A stretch of DNA of 64,000 nucleotides, from the NCBI GenBank assembly GCA_021442155.1, contig CM038215.1, forward strand, positions 273,771,014 to 273,835,013, given 5' to 3'. This DNA is from Cymbidium sinense. Its lineage: Eukaryota; Streptophyta; Magnoliopsida; Asparagales; Orchidaceae. The first letter of the stretch is position 1. The number at the start of each line of letters is the position of its first letter. A model generated the notes under the pieces. That model ran no database searches. It saw only the letters and a list, made by a program, of their open reading frames with translations, and was not told the DNA's origin. Positions 39,550 through 50,260 of this stretch are shown here, one piece after another. Made by a program: the position numbers and the translations under genes.

Positions 39550-40330
39550 ATCATCCCCATTATCGAATTATCAGGATGTAAAGAGGCTTTCCAATTATTA
39601 GCCACAACATCAAAAAAATCAATATACTGAATCCACACGTTCTAAAATCTAAAGGAGAGGATTTATGTAATTTATTAGAAGTATCTTTAATAGAAACAAG
39701 AAAAGCATGATCAGACAATGTTCTACTTAAATCATCAAAAGAAGTAATAGGCCACTGAGTAATCCAATGTGTATTAAAAAGAAACCGATCCAACGTTTGC
39801 CAAAGTCTTGAGTTTTTCCAAGCATAATTAGAACCCTTAAAGTGAATTTCAATCAAATTATAATCAAATTACAATCAAGGATCATATTGCAAAAATCTTC
39901 CATGGAATGAATATTGGGAGAGCAGCCACCACTTCATTTAGAAGAGAATAAAATTGTATTGAAATCACCACCCATAAACAAAGGTTTGTTGATCGAGGTA
40001 GCAAAATTCCTCAAATTATCCCAAAGAAGATTTCTACCAGATCTATAACAAGATGCATAAAAAAAAAGACCAAAATACAATAGTCACCATAAGAGATTTG
40101 AGCATTGACAACTTGTTGAAAATCATCAATAAGAGAAACCTCAATGAAATTATCCAAAAACACCAAATCTTATTACTAACATTAGAAAAATTTATTGAAG
40201 TCATTCTAGCAACATGGTTAATTTTATTAGCATGAATAAGAGGCTCAGACAATAAGTAAATAAATATTATGAATCGACAAAGATTTCTAATATGATTATG
40301 AATAGAGAGATGATCCCTCTAACATTCTAA
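39550..40330 (-). pseudogene. LINE B ORF2: APE-type endonuclease remnant
   Basis: This region encodes the nicking endonuclease at the start of ORF2. The C-terminal half is readable in the frame 39856-39560: FKGSNYAWKNSRLWQTLDRF, then LSRTLSDHAFLVSI, where Ser-Asp-His is the conserved catalytic SDH motif of APE-like endonucleases. Further upstream, GGDFNT-like text is present near 39980-39950 in a different frame. The N-terminal WN-RGI segment near 40320 is heavily mutated. Confidence 0.75.
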
Positions 40331-40691
40331 ACAAGAAAATTAAACATAAGTAAAAACAAAAAGGGTTAAGCAAAGGTTAATTAAGAGAGGTGAGAGGTCT
40401 AGATCTAGTGTTTTGGGACAATTTGGGAGAGTAATTTTTAACACTTTTTTTTTCTTTTTAGCATGATAAGTTTGAAAACTATTTTCCCTAGAGTCATCAT
40501 CAGTAAGATTTAGTAACATTGCTCATAAATTTAGGAAAATTCTCCAAGTGTTTGGATGGGAGCTCACCCTCTTCCAAATCCATATTAAGTTGAATAGTAG
40601 GATTAACATGAATATCAAGATTAGAAATGTAAGACGGTGATGATTTGGAACCATTTAAAGCACAAGTAGTTAAATTCAGATCAAAAATGTT

Positions 40692-41940
40692 TTAAGCATG
40701 CTCAACATCATTCAAATCCTCATTAAATGCTTCATTTTCATCAATCAAAGGTGGCATAGATGCAGGAATAGAATCAGAGGAAATAGAATCATCTTCTAAT
40801 AACTTTAAAAATTTATTGTTCTTCACATTAAAAATATTCAAATTCAAAGGAGAAATAAGAGGTAAATCATCTTTCCCATTTTGAAAATCAATTGAATCTA
40901 TATCAACAGTAGGAGCCAAAACTTGTTCAATAGGATTAACCCTGATATCCATGGAATCAACCTCAATAATAGCCTTCATACCATTCTTAAGATCTGAGGC
41001 TAATTTCTGAACATAAGTAGGGATTAGCTTATGGGTAGGAACAACATTCTCTTTTGGAGGATTTTATTTTTTTAAGTAGGTATGGAGAATATAACATTCT
41101 GAAGTGTCATAACCAAAAATTTTATGGTGGGAACAAAAAATCATAAGGTTCTCCAATTCAACCTTTTTTGAATACCCATATTTTTTAGAGCCAATCAAAA
41201 CTTCCTTAGGGTATTTTTTAGTTATGTCTAATTCCACGAGGATTCAACCCACAGAAGGGTGAGATTGCTCAGCGGTCATGCGGTCGAGTTGCAAAGGCTA
41301 ACCAAATAAAGCCCTAACAGTAAAAAACACATTATGTGTAACAAAATGAATGCATATTTTAGGAAGAGATAACCCCACAAGGATAATAGGAGATTCTTCT
41401 TTAATGCAAATAGAGGTGACCAGTTCAACAAACGTATTTGACAATTAAAGATGAAATAAGAAAAATGTAAAAAACACGTGAATAATCTAGATCATAAGAA
41501 AGTGAATCAGGATATGCTGCAAGTCAATACGACTAAATGAGAAAGCACATGTAAGCTTGATATTATGAAAAAAAAGTGGATCTTTTCCAAATTCGAATGA
41601 TGCTAAGCAAATTTATTGACAAGAGAAAATTCAAATTATTTTGCCAACTTTTAAACATCCACATCAGAGCACATTACCACTGTCGAACCTCAAAAAAATG
41701 TCAAAATGAGATTAACCGAATTAACAGAGGGAGAAGGCTTACTAGAGAGCACTTCCTTAAAGATTTAGTAGAAGCAACATTAGGGCCAAGCCCCAAAATT
41801 GTCGGATGCCTAGCCGAAGAATCCATAATTTGAGGTGGAGCCCAAGGAATAGAACTTATCATAGCCATGACCAATGATGAAGCATACACATATGTCCAGA
41901 TGCCATTAAAGCCATTGAATTCTGTTGAGACCAAGGCCAA
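40692..41940 (-). pseudogene. LINE B ORF1 remnant (DUF4283-like, zinc knuckle)
   Basis: L1-type ORF1 is an RNA-binding chaperone of the LINE RNP. Open pieces at 41940-41701 and 40979-40692 flank decayed text. The stretch ASTKSL at about 41780 and, in shifted frames, LANNFEFSLVNKFA near 41630-41590 match LINE C (ASSKSF; LANPFEFTLIGKFT), a DUF4283-like core. The zinc knuckle near 41135-41092 reads CSHHKIFGYDTSEC, against CSHCKIHEHDNPEC in LINE C, so the second Cys and the His are lost. The acidic linker 40979-40692 follows. The frame is broken in several places. Confidence 0.7.
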
Positions 41941-42019
41941 AGCTACATAAATCCCTAGGTTGGGGATGCAATGAGGGATTCAAAATTGCTAAGAACAAGA
42001 GAAAGGTGGGGGGGGGGGG

Positions 42020-42810
42020 TTAAGTTTAGGGTTTAGGGTTTAGTTTAGGATTTTGGGTTAAGTTTTTTTAAATTAAATAAACTCTTAGGTTTATGTTTAT
42101 TTAGTTAATTTTATTTATTTTAGGTTTATTTATTTTACTTTAGGTTTTATTTTAGTTTATGTTTTAGGTTTTGGTTTAGGTTTATTTTTTAGTTTAGTTT
42201 TATTTTTAATTTTACTTTTAGGTTTAGGTTTTATTTTATATTTTTAGATTTAGGTTTAGGTTATTATTTTATTTTTTAAGGTTTAAGTATTATGTTTTTA
42301 TTTTAGTTTTATTTTTTTAGTTTTATTTTTTGTTTTAAGTTTAGGTTTACTTTTATTTTATTTAGTTTGGGTTTAGGTTTAGGTTTAATTTATTTTAGTT
42401 TAGGCTTAGGTTTATTTTATTTTTATTTTAGGTTTACAATTTTTTTAGTTTAGGGTTTAGGTTTTATTTTGTATTTATTTTTAAGTTTTATTTTTTGGTT
42501 TATTATTTAGGTGAGGTTTTTATTTTTTATTATATTTTATTTTATGTTTATTTTATTTTTATTTTAGGTTTAGTTTTTATTTTATTTAGATTTTTTATTT
42601 TTTAGTTTAGTTTATGTTTTTATTTATTTTGTCTTAGTTTAGTTTTTATTTTTTATTTTATTTTCTTTTTAGGTTTAGGTTTATATGTTAGTTTAGGTTT
42701 AGGTTTTAGTTTAAGTTTTTATTTTATTTTTATTATTTTGTTTTGTTTTGGTTTAGGATTTATTATTATTATTATTTGTAGGTTTTATTTAGTTTAGGTT
42801 TAGGTTTTTA
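42020..42810 (+). repeat. Telomere-like array, G-rich strand on plus
   Basis: This is the first block after the polarity switch. It holds a short TTTAGGG-rich island (42028-42060), the anchor motif in reverse form (AAATTAAATAAACTCTTAGG, about 42069-42090), then the AT-rich TTTAGG/TTTATTTTA stretch. The last 15 bp (42796-42810, AGGTTTAGGTTTTTA) are the left target duplication of the RTE element. No gene is present. Confidence 0.9.
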
Positions 42811-43079
42811 AATTAACACTACCATTTTCGGTCCCAAGTCCAGATGTGAAAAGTGGAGGGTTGCATTAGGTAGTCGACAGCCAGCGTAAAACTTGTCAAA
42901 ATAATCATGACATGAATCCTTTAAATCATTGTGTTAATGCTAGGGCATCCCACGGAAGTATGGCTTGAATGCGTCTGAAAAAAAATGCTAGATTGCATGC
43001 GGTGCAATTTTAAATAAGCAAGGGTTCCAACATTATGGACGGATTCGAGCAAAGAAGTTAGTCCATGAAACTAGAATTA

Positions 43080-43870
43080 GGTTAGGATCTTAGAATATAT
43101 GTACTCTTACAGGTAAATTAATGGAATTAATAGATATTATGGTTCATAGAAAGATAAATATTTTATGTGTTCAAGAAAATAAATGGGTTGGGGAGAAAGC
43201 CAAAGAGATTGATTGTTTAGGTTTTAAACTTTGGTATTCAGGTAAAAGTTGAACTAGAAATGGTGTAGGTGTGATTATAGATAAAAGTTTGAAGGATAAT
43301 GTTATAAATATTAATAGATGTGGAGATAAAATTATAGCTTTAAAGATTATTGTTGATACTAAGATTATGAATGTTATAAGTGTCTATGCTCCTCAAGTAG
43401 GTTTGGAGGTAAGCAAAAAAATTTTGGAATGAATTAGAGGATTAATACAAAAGATACCTCTTGAAGAAAAAGTATTTATTGGAGGAGATTTAAATGGACA
43501 TCTTGGTACAGTGGTAGATTTTAAAATATTCATGGTGGTTATGGATTTGGAGTGACTAAAGAAGGAATATATTAGATTTTAGCTTATGATTTTGTAGTTG
43601 CTAACACTTTATTTAAGAAAAGAGATGAGCATATTATTACTTAGAAAAATGGAGCTAGTAACACAGATTGATTATTTTATGATAAGAAAAATAGATCGTT
43701 TAGATTGTAAAAAGGTCATTCCAAGTGAAAATCTAAGTACCCAACATCAATTGTTAGTTTTAGATTTTAAGATGAGAGGTTGTAAGAGAAAAAATAAACC
43801 AAATTATTATCCTAGAATTAGATGGGGACACTTAAAGAACACAAATAAAAATAATTTTAAGAGCAAGGTA
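43080..43870 (+). pseudogene. RTE endonuclease remnant
   Basis: Text in shifting frames follows the APE-type endonuclease of RTE ORFs: RLGS/WNI-like start near 43083, KLMELIDIMVHRKINILCVQ then ENKWVGEKA (catalytic Glu in the QE-x-K segment, about 43170), FIGGDLNGHLG-like text near 43475, GGYGFG near 43537, then ENLSTQHQLLVLDFKMRG (about 43725) where active elements have a catalytic SDH-type His. Several in-frame stops interrupt it. Confidence 0.7.
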
Positions 43871-44389
43871 TAAGAGATTAGAATTTGGGATGTTCATGAG
43901 GAAGCTAACATTATGTGGGGAAAAATAGCAAGTGAAATTTAGCAAGTTGCTAAAGATGTGATTGGAAAATCAAAAGGAAAAGCTTCTTTTAATAAGAATA
44001 GTTGGTGATGGAGTCAGAGTGTCCAAGAAAAGATAAAAAATAAGAAGTATTGTTATAAAAATTGGTTTAGATATAAATCATAAGAGAATTGGGAAAGATA
44101 TAAAGTGGCATGTAGAGATTCTAAGAAAGCAATATATGATGCAAAAAATTTAGCTCTTAGTGATTTATATAATAGATTAGATACCAAAGAAGGTGAAAGA
44201 TGTATGTATAAGTTAGCCAAAGAGATAGGAGAAGTAAAGACATAGTTCAAGTGAGGTGTATTAAGGATGAAAATAATAAAATGCTTTTTTTAGAAAAGAA
44301 TATTAAAAATAGGTGGATGAGGTATTTTGATAAACTTTTCAATGAAGGATCTGAAAGTATGATTGATTTTAGCAACTTTTATACCCTAA

Positions 44390-45320
44390 AAAAATAGAGA
44401 ATTTTATTTTTATCATCGTATTAGTAAATCTGAAGTTAGTGAAGCTTTAAAGAAAATGAAATGTGGAAAAGTAGTAGGACCGGATAATATTCCAATAGAA
44501 GTGTGGAAATGTTTAGGAGATCAAGGAATTTCTTGGCTTACAAATCTTTTTAATGTCATTTTAAAGACTAAAAAGATGCTAGATGAGTGGAGAAAGAGTT
44601 TGTTGGTTCCTATATTTAAGAATAAAGGTGATGCACAAAGTGTGCAAATTATAGAGGAATTAAGTTAATGTGCCATACATTAAAATTATGGGAGAGTAAT
44701 TGAGCATAGGTTGATGTGATAGAAGTTTCTCACAATCAGTTTGGTTTCATGCCGTGATCTACTATGGGTGCTATACATTTGTTAAGGGTTTGATGGAGAA
44801 GCATAGAGAAAGTAAGGGGATCTACATATGATATTTATTATTTAAAGCTTATGATAAAGTTTCAAGAGATGTTCTTTGGAGAGTTCTAGACGAAAGGAGT
44901 TATTGGTTATATTCAAGTCATTAAGGATATGTATACTAGAACTTGTGTCCAAACACAAGAAGGATTGACAAAATATTTTCCTATTTCAGTTGGATTACAT
45001 CAAGGATCAGCTTTAAGCCCTTATCTTTTAACTTTAGTTATGGATGTTCTTACTAGGCATTTCTAAGAAGATGTACATTGGTGTATGCTTTTTGCTGATG
45101 GCATTCTTCTTGTTGATAAGACTAGAGAGGGAGTCCAACAGAAACTTGAATTATGGAGGTCAACTTTAGAGTCTAAAGGTTTTCATTTAAGGAGATCTAA
45201 AATTGAATATATGGAGTGTAATTTTAGTTCTAGTAGTGTTGTGACATTAGGTGGACAAGTCATTAATAAGAGTGAGCTGATATTTTCTATTGTTCAAAAT
45301 GATGGTGAAATAGATGGAGA
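44390..45320 (+). pseudogene. RTE reverse transcriptase remnant
   Basis: The frame 44456-44668 begins MKCGKVVGPDNIPIEVWKCL, the conserved RTE RT start. Further blocks in other frames: FKAYDKV near 44850 (motif A Asp kept), GLHQGSALSPYLLTLVMDVL near 44995-45050, and MLFADGILLVDKTREGVQQK (45085-45144), where the usual FADD box reads FADG, so the second catalytic Asp is lost. KGFHLRRSKIEYMECNF closes the domain. Frameshifts and stops lie between blocks. Confidence 0.85.
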
Positions 45321-45844
45321 TTAGTAGAATTCAAGTTGGATGGTTAAAGTGGAGGAATGCATCCTATTATGTGATAGAAAAGTTCCACTTAAACTTAAGG
45401 AAAATTTTATAAGATGGTGGTAAGACTGCAATGACTTATGGTGCGAGAATGGTGGCCAATAAAGAGAAGCATAAGACTAAGTTAAGTGTTACGAGATGAG
45501 GATGCTTGTGGATGTGGTGGCTTTACTCTTAGAGATAGAATGCAAAATGAGTATATTAAGAAAATGTTGGAGTAGCTCTAGTGGTAGATAAGATTAGGGA
45601 GAGTCACCTTAGATTTTTGGCCACATAAAGCGTACCATCGATGACTGATTAGGAGAGTAGATGCATTAGATTTGCCTTATGTTAAGAAAGGAGAGGTAGA
45701 CCTAAAAGACTTGGTTAAGATGTATAAAAAATGATCTTAGTATACTTGATTTAAATGAGAATTTGACACATAATAGGACACAATGGAGATGAAGGATTCA
45801 TGTAGCCGACACCACCTAGTGGGATTAAGGCTTGTTGTTGTTGT

Positions 45845-45991
45845 AGGTTTAGGTTTTTATATTTTTAGGGTTTAGGGTTTAGGTTTAGGATTTTTTTTTA
45901 GGTTTAGGATTTTTTTTTAGGTTTAGGGTTTAGGGCTTAGAGTTATTAGGGTTTAGGGATTAGGTTTTAGGTTTAGGGTTCAGGTTTTAAG
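45845..45991 (+). repeat. Telomere-like array between RTE LINE and GR-RBP copy 2
   Basis: TTTAGGG-type repeats with the right RTE target duplication at 45845-45859. The segment next to GR-RBP (GGTTTAGGGTTCAGGTTTTA, 45970-45989) recurs beside copies 4, 5 and 6. Confidence 0.85.
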
Positions 45992-46712
45992 TTTTTTTTT
46001 TTGACAAAGAACAAATTTAGATTCAACATTTCTTCTTTTCTATTTCATTAGCCAAGTAACACACCAAGATTTCTAGGATACAAGCGATGACTTAAATAAA
46101 AAATCAGCATGCGTAGAGCAAATCAAAAATCATAGATAACTAGAACCATCTCTACTATAAAGACATAATTCCATAAGTAGTAGATTGAATCAACCATCAT
46201 ATAGGCAAAAATCTTCACCTCTTAGGTATTTTTGCAACCTTATGTTGTGAGATTATAAGTCCCAGCTTCCTAATAAAATTCTAATTCAAACATATAATTC
46301 TCTTCAACTTCAAACATATAAAGTAAAATCATAGGACATGCTAGAATTCTTACTAGGTTTTCTAGTATCATGAGTTTTCCTTATTCATGTCCCTGCGGCT
46401 TCGATAACAAGTCTCTCTTTTTTGATCTATCCCGATTGATTTTTCAAACATAGCCAATTTTTTGATAGTTCTATCTTTGAAATCTTTGGAGATAATAATT
46501 GCCTACTTTAATCGAGAGTATTCCTAAGAAACTCACCTTCCTTAGGATGTAATTAACTATAGGGGCCTACTCCCATATGGAACTTTACAACCCAACAATC
46601 ACCACCACCTCCATATCCCCCACCACCACTACGATAACCACCACTTTCACCTTCACCCCCACCTCCAGATTTAGACTAAGTTGTTGATGTTCATGCCAGG
46701 TTACGCCCATTC
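45992..46712 (-). pseudogene. GR-RBP 3'-end fragment, copy 2, interrupted by an LTR piece
   Basis: In sense order it starts at the junction CCCTAAG|AATGGGCG (46712), encodes the end of the RRM and a short Gly-rich run, and is then replaced between about 46588 and 46205 by retrotransposon LTR sequence. It resumes in the 3' untranslated region (GGTTCTAGTTATCTATGATT...), ending TTGAATCTAAATTTGTTC and an A11 tail (46002-45992). The RRM end is damaged (a deletion removes part of the DGRNIT region). The Gly-rich domain is shorter than in copies 4 and 5, so the LTR piece seems to replace coding sequence. Not functional. Confidence 0.8.
46205..46588 (+). mobile_element. LTR fragment of the same family as 4745-5145, inside GR-RBP copy 2
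   Basis: The reverse complement aligns along its length with plus-strand 4745-5145. Shared text includes ATAGTTAATTACATCCTAAGG, then CTCTCGATTAA, AAAGATTTCAA, and a block with AGGAAACCTAG/AGAAAACCTAG. Similarity looks moderate (diverged), and neither edge is an LTR terminus. It is therefore an internal LTR piece placed by recombination or repair, not a solo LTR. Element sense here is plus, opposite to the copy at 1-12219. Confidence 0.75.
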
Positions 46713-49700
46713 TTAGGGTTTGGGTTTATTAGGTTTTAGGATTTAAGTTTATTTTTAAATTTATTTAGTTACTTTAGGCTTATGTTTAGGGTTTGCGGTT
46801 TATGGTTTAGGTTTGGGGTTTAAGGTTTAGGGTTTAGGGTTTTAGGGTTTCTTCTTTTAGGGTTTAGGGTTTAGGGTTTAGGGTAAAAGTTTATGGTTTA
46901 TGGTTTAGGGTTTTTTAGGGTGTAGGATTTAGGGTTTAGGGTTTAGGGTTGTAGGTTTAGGGTTGTAAATTTAGGGTTTAGGGTTTAGGGTTTAGTGTTT
47001 AGAATTAAGGGTTTAAGGTTTTTTTTTAAATTAAGTAAACCAGTAGGATTAGGTTTATTTAGAATATTTAGTTTATTTTTTATTTAATTTAATTTACATT
47101 ATTTTTATTTTTATTTAGGTTTAATTTTTATTTTTATTTAGTTTAGTTTATTTATTTGAAGTTTATTCATTTTAGTTTAGGTTTTCATATTTTAGTTTGT
47201 TTTTTAGATTTAGGTTTAGGTTAAGGTTTAGTTTTTAGTTGAGTTATATTTTTATTTTATCTTTTAGGATTAGGTTTTATTTTTTATTTTTACTTTTAGG
47301 TTTAGGTTTTTATTGTCTATTTTTAGGTTTACATTTTAGGTTATTATTTTAGGTTTATTTTTAGGTTTTATTATTTAGTTTAGGCTTAGGTTTATTTTTA
47401 GTTTAGTTTAATTTATCTAGTTTAGGATTAGGTCTAAGTTTAGTTCATTTTAGGTTTAGGTTTATTTAGTTTCATTTAGGTTTAGGTTTATTTTATTTTG
47501 TTTATTTTATTTTTATTTTAGGTTTAGTTTTTTTTAGTTTAGGGTTTTGGTTTTATTTTTTATTTTTTTTAGGGTTATTTTTTATATTTAGGTTTATATT
47601 TAGTTTTTCATTTTATAATATTTTAAGTTTATTTTATTTTTATTTTTGTTTAGTTTTTATTTTATTTAGGTCTTTTACTCTTACGTTTATTCCATTTTTT
47701 TAGTTTAGTTTAGGTTTTTATTTATTTTATTTTAGTTTATTTTTATTTTTTTCTTTTATTCTATTTTTAGGTTTAGGTTTTAGTTTGGTTCTTTATTTTA
47801 TTTTATTTTTTCATTTTATTTAGGTTATTGGTATTTTTGTTCTTTATTTTTAAGTTGTATTTAGTTTATGACTAAGTTTTTGGCTTTTTAGGGTTTAGGG
47901 TTTACGGTTTAAGGTTTAAAGTTTGGGTTTTAAAAAAAAGATTAAATAAACTAGTAGGTTAGAGTTTAGGGTTTAGATTTAGAGTTTAGGGCTTTAGGGG
48001 CTTAGGTTTTAGGGTTTTTATATTTTTTTAAAATTAAGTAAACTAGTAGGTTTAGGTTTATTTAGTTTATTTTTTATTTATTTTTATTTAGGTGTATTTT
48101 TTATTTTAATTTAGTTTACTTTATTTATTTTAGGTTTATTTTTTTTAGTTTAGGTTTCTTATTTTAGTTCTCTTTTTTGGTTTAGGTTTAGATTTATGTT
48201 TATTTTTTTTAGTTTACTTTTATTTTTATTTTAGTTTTTTAGGTCTTAGGTTTTATTTTTTATAATTAGGTTTAGGTTTAAGTTTTAATTTTATTTTTTT
48301 TATGTTTAGGTTTTAAGTTTTTATTTTAGGTTTATTTTTAGGTTTTATTTTTTAGCTTAGTTTTAGGTTTATTTTTCATTTATTTTATTTAATTTAGTTT
48401 AATGTATAAGTTTAGTTTATTTTAGGTTTAGGTTTAGGTTTTATTTATTTTAGTTTAGTTTATTTTAGTTTAGGTTTAGGTTTATTTTATCTTATTTATT
48501 TTAGATTTAGGGTTTAGGTTTTATTTTTTTGCTTATTTTTAAGTTTATTTTTTAGGTTTAGGTTTTTATTTAGTTGCTATTTTATTTTATTTTAGGTTTA
48601 TTTTATTTTTATTTTATGCTTAGTTTTTATTATATTTATGTTTTTTTATTTTTAGGTTTATTATATTTTTTAGTTTAGTTTAGGTTTTTATTTATTTTAT
48701 TTTAGTTTAGTTTTTATTTTTTATTTTATTTTATTCTTAGGTTTCAATTTAGGTTTAGGTTTAGGTTTTTATTTTATTTTATTTTTTTAATTTAATTTAG
48801 GTTTAGGTTTATTTATTTATTTTATTTTAGGTTTTATTTAGTTTAGGTTTAGGTTTTTAGGTGTTTAGGGTTTAAGGTTTAGGGTTTAGGGTTTATGGTT
48901 TAGAGTTTAGGATTTGGGGTTAAGGGTTTCGGGTTTAAGGTTAGTTTTAGGGTTTAACATTTAGACTTACAGTTTTTTTTTATTTTTTTAGTTTTTTCAT
49001 TTAGTAAACTAGTAAGTTTAGGTTTATTTAATTTATTTAGTTTATTTTATTTTTTATTCTTTGTTGGTTTATTTTTATTTTATTTAGTTTAGTTTATTTA
49101 TTTTAGGTTTGTTTATTTTAGTTTAGGTATCTTATTTTAGATTATTTTTAATGTTTAGGTTAAGGTTTAGGTTTATTTTTTAATATAGTTTATTTTTTAT
49201 TTTATGTTTTAGGTATATGTTTTATTATTTATTTTTTAGGTTTAGGTTTATGTTTTATTATTTTTTTATTTTTCTTAGGTTTTAGGTTTTTATTTTAGGT
49301 TTATTTTTAGGTTTTATTTTTAGTTTAAGTTTAGGTTTTTTTTTTTTGTTTTTTATATTTTATTTAGTTTAGGTTTAGGTTTAGGTTAAGGTTTTATTTA
49401 TTTTTGTTTAGGTTTAGGTTTAAGTTTTTTTTTTATTTTAGGGTTTCAATTTTATTTTTTATTTTATTTTAGGTTTTATTTTTTTGTTTATTTTTTAAGT
49501 TTAGTCTTTTATTTAGTTTTTAATTTATTTTATTTTATTGTAGGTTTTGTTTTTATTTTACTTAAGTTTTTTTATTTTTTAGTTTAGTTTTGGTTTTTAT
49601 TTATTTTATTTTATTTTAGTTTTTTTTTTCTTTTTTAGTGAGGTTTAGGTGTAGGTTTAGGTTTAGTTTTAGGTTTAGGTTTTATTTAGTTTAGGTTTAG

Positions 49701-49960
49701 ATTTTTAGCTTTTTTGGGTTTAAGGTTTAAGGTTGAGGGTTTATGGTTAGTTTAGGGCTTAGGGTTTAAGGTTTAGGGTTTGGGGTTTAGGGTTTGGGGT
49801 TTAGGGTTTAAGGTTTATGGTTTAGGGTTTAGGTTTTAGGGTTTAGGGTTTAGGGTTTAGGATTTTAGGGTTTACGGTTTAGGTTTAGGGTTTAAGGTTT
49901 TTAGGGTTTAAGGTTTAGGGCTAAGGGTTTAGGTTTAGGTTTAGGGTTTAAGGTTATTAG
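46713..49960 (+). repeat. Telomere-like array between GR-RBP copies 2 and 3
   Basis: Heptamer islands lie at about 46790-47020, 47880-48010, 48850-48960 and 49700-49960. The anchor motif (AATTAAGTAAACTAGTAGG type) occurs near 47030, 47943, 48038 and 49003. The AT-rich stretches hold TTTAGG, TTTATTTTA and TTTAGTTTA. The block next to GR-RBP copy 2 (GGTTTATTAGGTTTTAGGAT then TTTAGTTACTTTAGG) recurs at every GR-RBP 5' edge in this half. No genes. Confidence 0.93.
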
Positions 49961-50260
49961 TTTTTTTTAATAGAGAAGAAATTTGAATTTAACATTTTTG
50001 CTTTTTGATTTCGTCAACCAAGTAAGACACCAAGTTTTCTAAGACATAAGTGATGACATAGATAAAAAAATGAGAACGCATATCCACCAGCACCTCCAGA
50101 TCCCCCACCACCACACCTCCCGCCTCCATAACCACTACTTCTCTGACCACCACCTCCATATCCACCATAGATCCCATTGTGATGTCGTCTGCCTTTTCCT
50201 CCACCGGATCTAGGCGAGCACGGTTGTGGTGATGTTCCTATCGTCAAGGTTCTATCCATT
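49961..50260 (-). pseudogene. GR-RBP 3'-end fragment, copy 3
   Basis: Sense runs from CCTAAA|AATGGATAGAACC at 50260. The text corresponds to NGQNLDGRNIT-like RRM end, then SRSGGGKGRRHHNG and a Gly-rich run (GGYGGGGQRS, GGGGSGGAGGYAF), then a jump into 3' untranslated sequence and an A8 tail (49968-49961). It has lost most of the coding end and first half of the untranslated region compared with copy 4. The open frames 50259-50014 and 50204-49989 cover it in two readings; the first is the Gly-rich one. No RRM core, so not a working gene. Confidence 0.8.

Larger units (their letters stand above)
35453..42019 (-). mobile_element. LINE B: near-complete L1-type LINE at the array polarity switch
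   Basis: In transcription order from 42019 it comprises a C12 run at the 5' edge, ORF1 remnants (DUF4283-like, then a decayed zinc knuckle), ORF2 endonuclease, RT, zinc-finger-like region and RNase H, then about 850 bp of 3' UTR ending without poly(A) at 35453. The array to its right has TTTAGGG on plus and the array to its left has CCCTAAA on plus, so the element sits exactly where polarity reverses. No target duplication can be recognised, because the flanks are of opposite polarity. All ORFs are interrupted. Confidence 0.9.
42811..45844 (+). mobile_element. RTE-clade LINE, near full length, in the array
   Basis: A 3.0-kb non-LTR element. The 5' part (GGTCCCAAGTCCAGATG... GCCAGCGTAAAACTTGTC) matches what I know of plant RTE 5' regions. 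An endonuclease and RT follow, and the end reads GGGATTAAGGCTTGTTGTTGTTGT, the TTG-repeat tail typical of plant RTE elements in place of poly(A). The flanks 42796-42810 and 45845-45859 are identical (AGGTTTAGGTTTTTA), a 15-bp duplication, with the caveat that array sequence repeats by nature. It lies on the TTTAGGG strand, opposite to the L1-type LINEs. Many stops; inactive. Confidence 0.9.
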
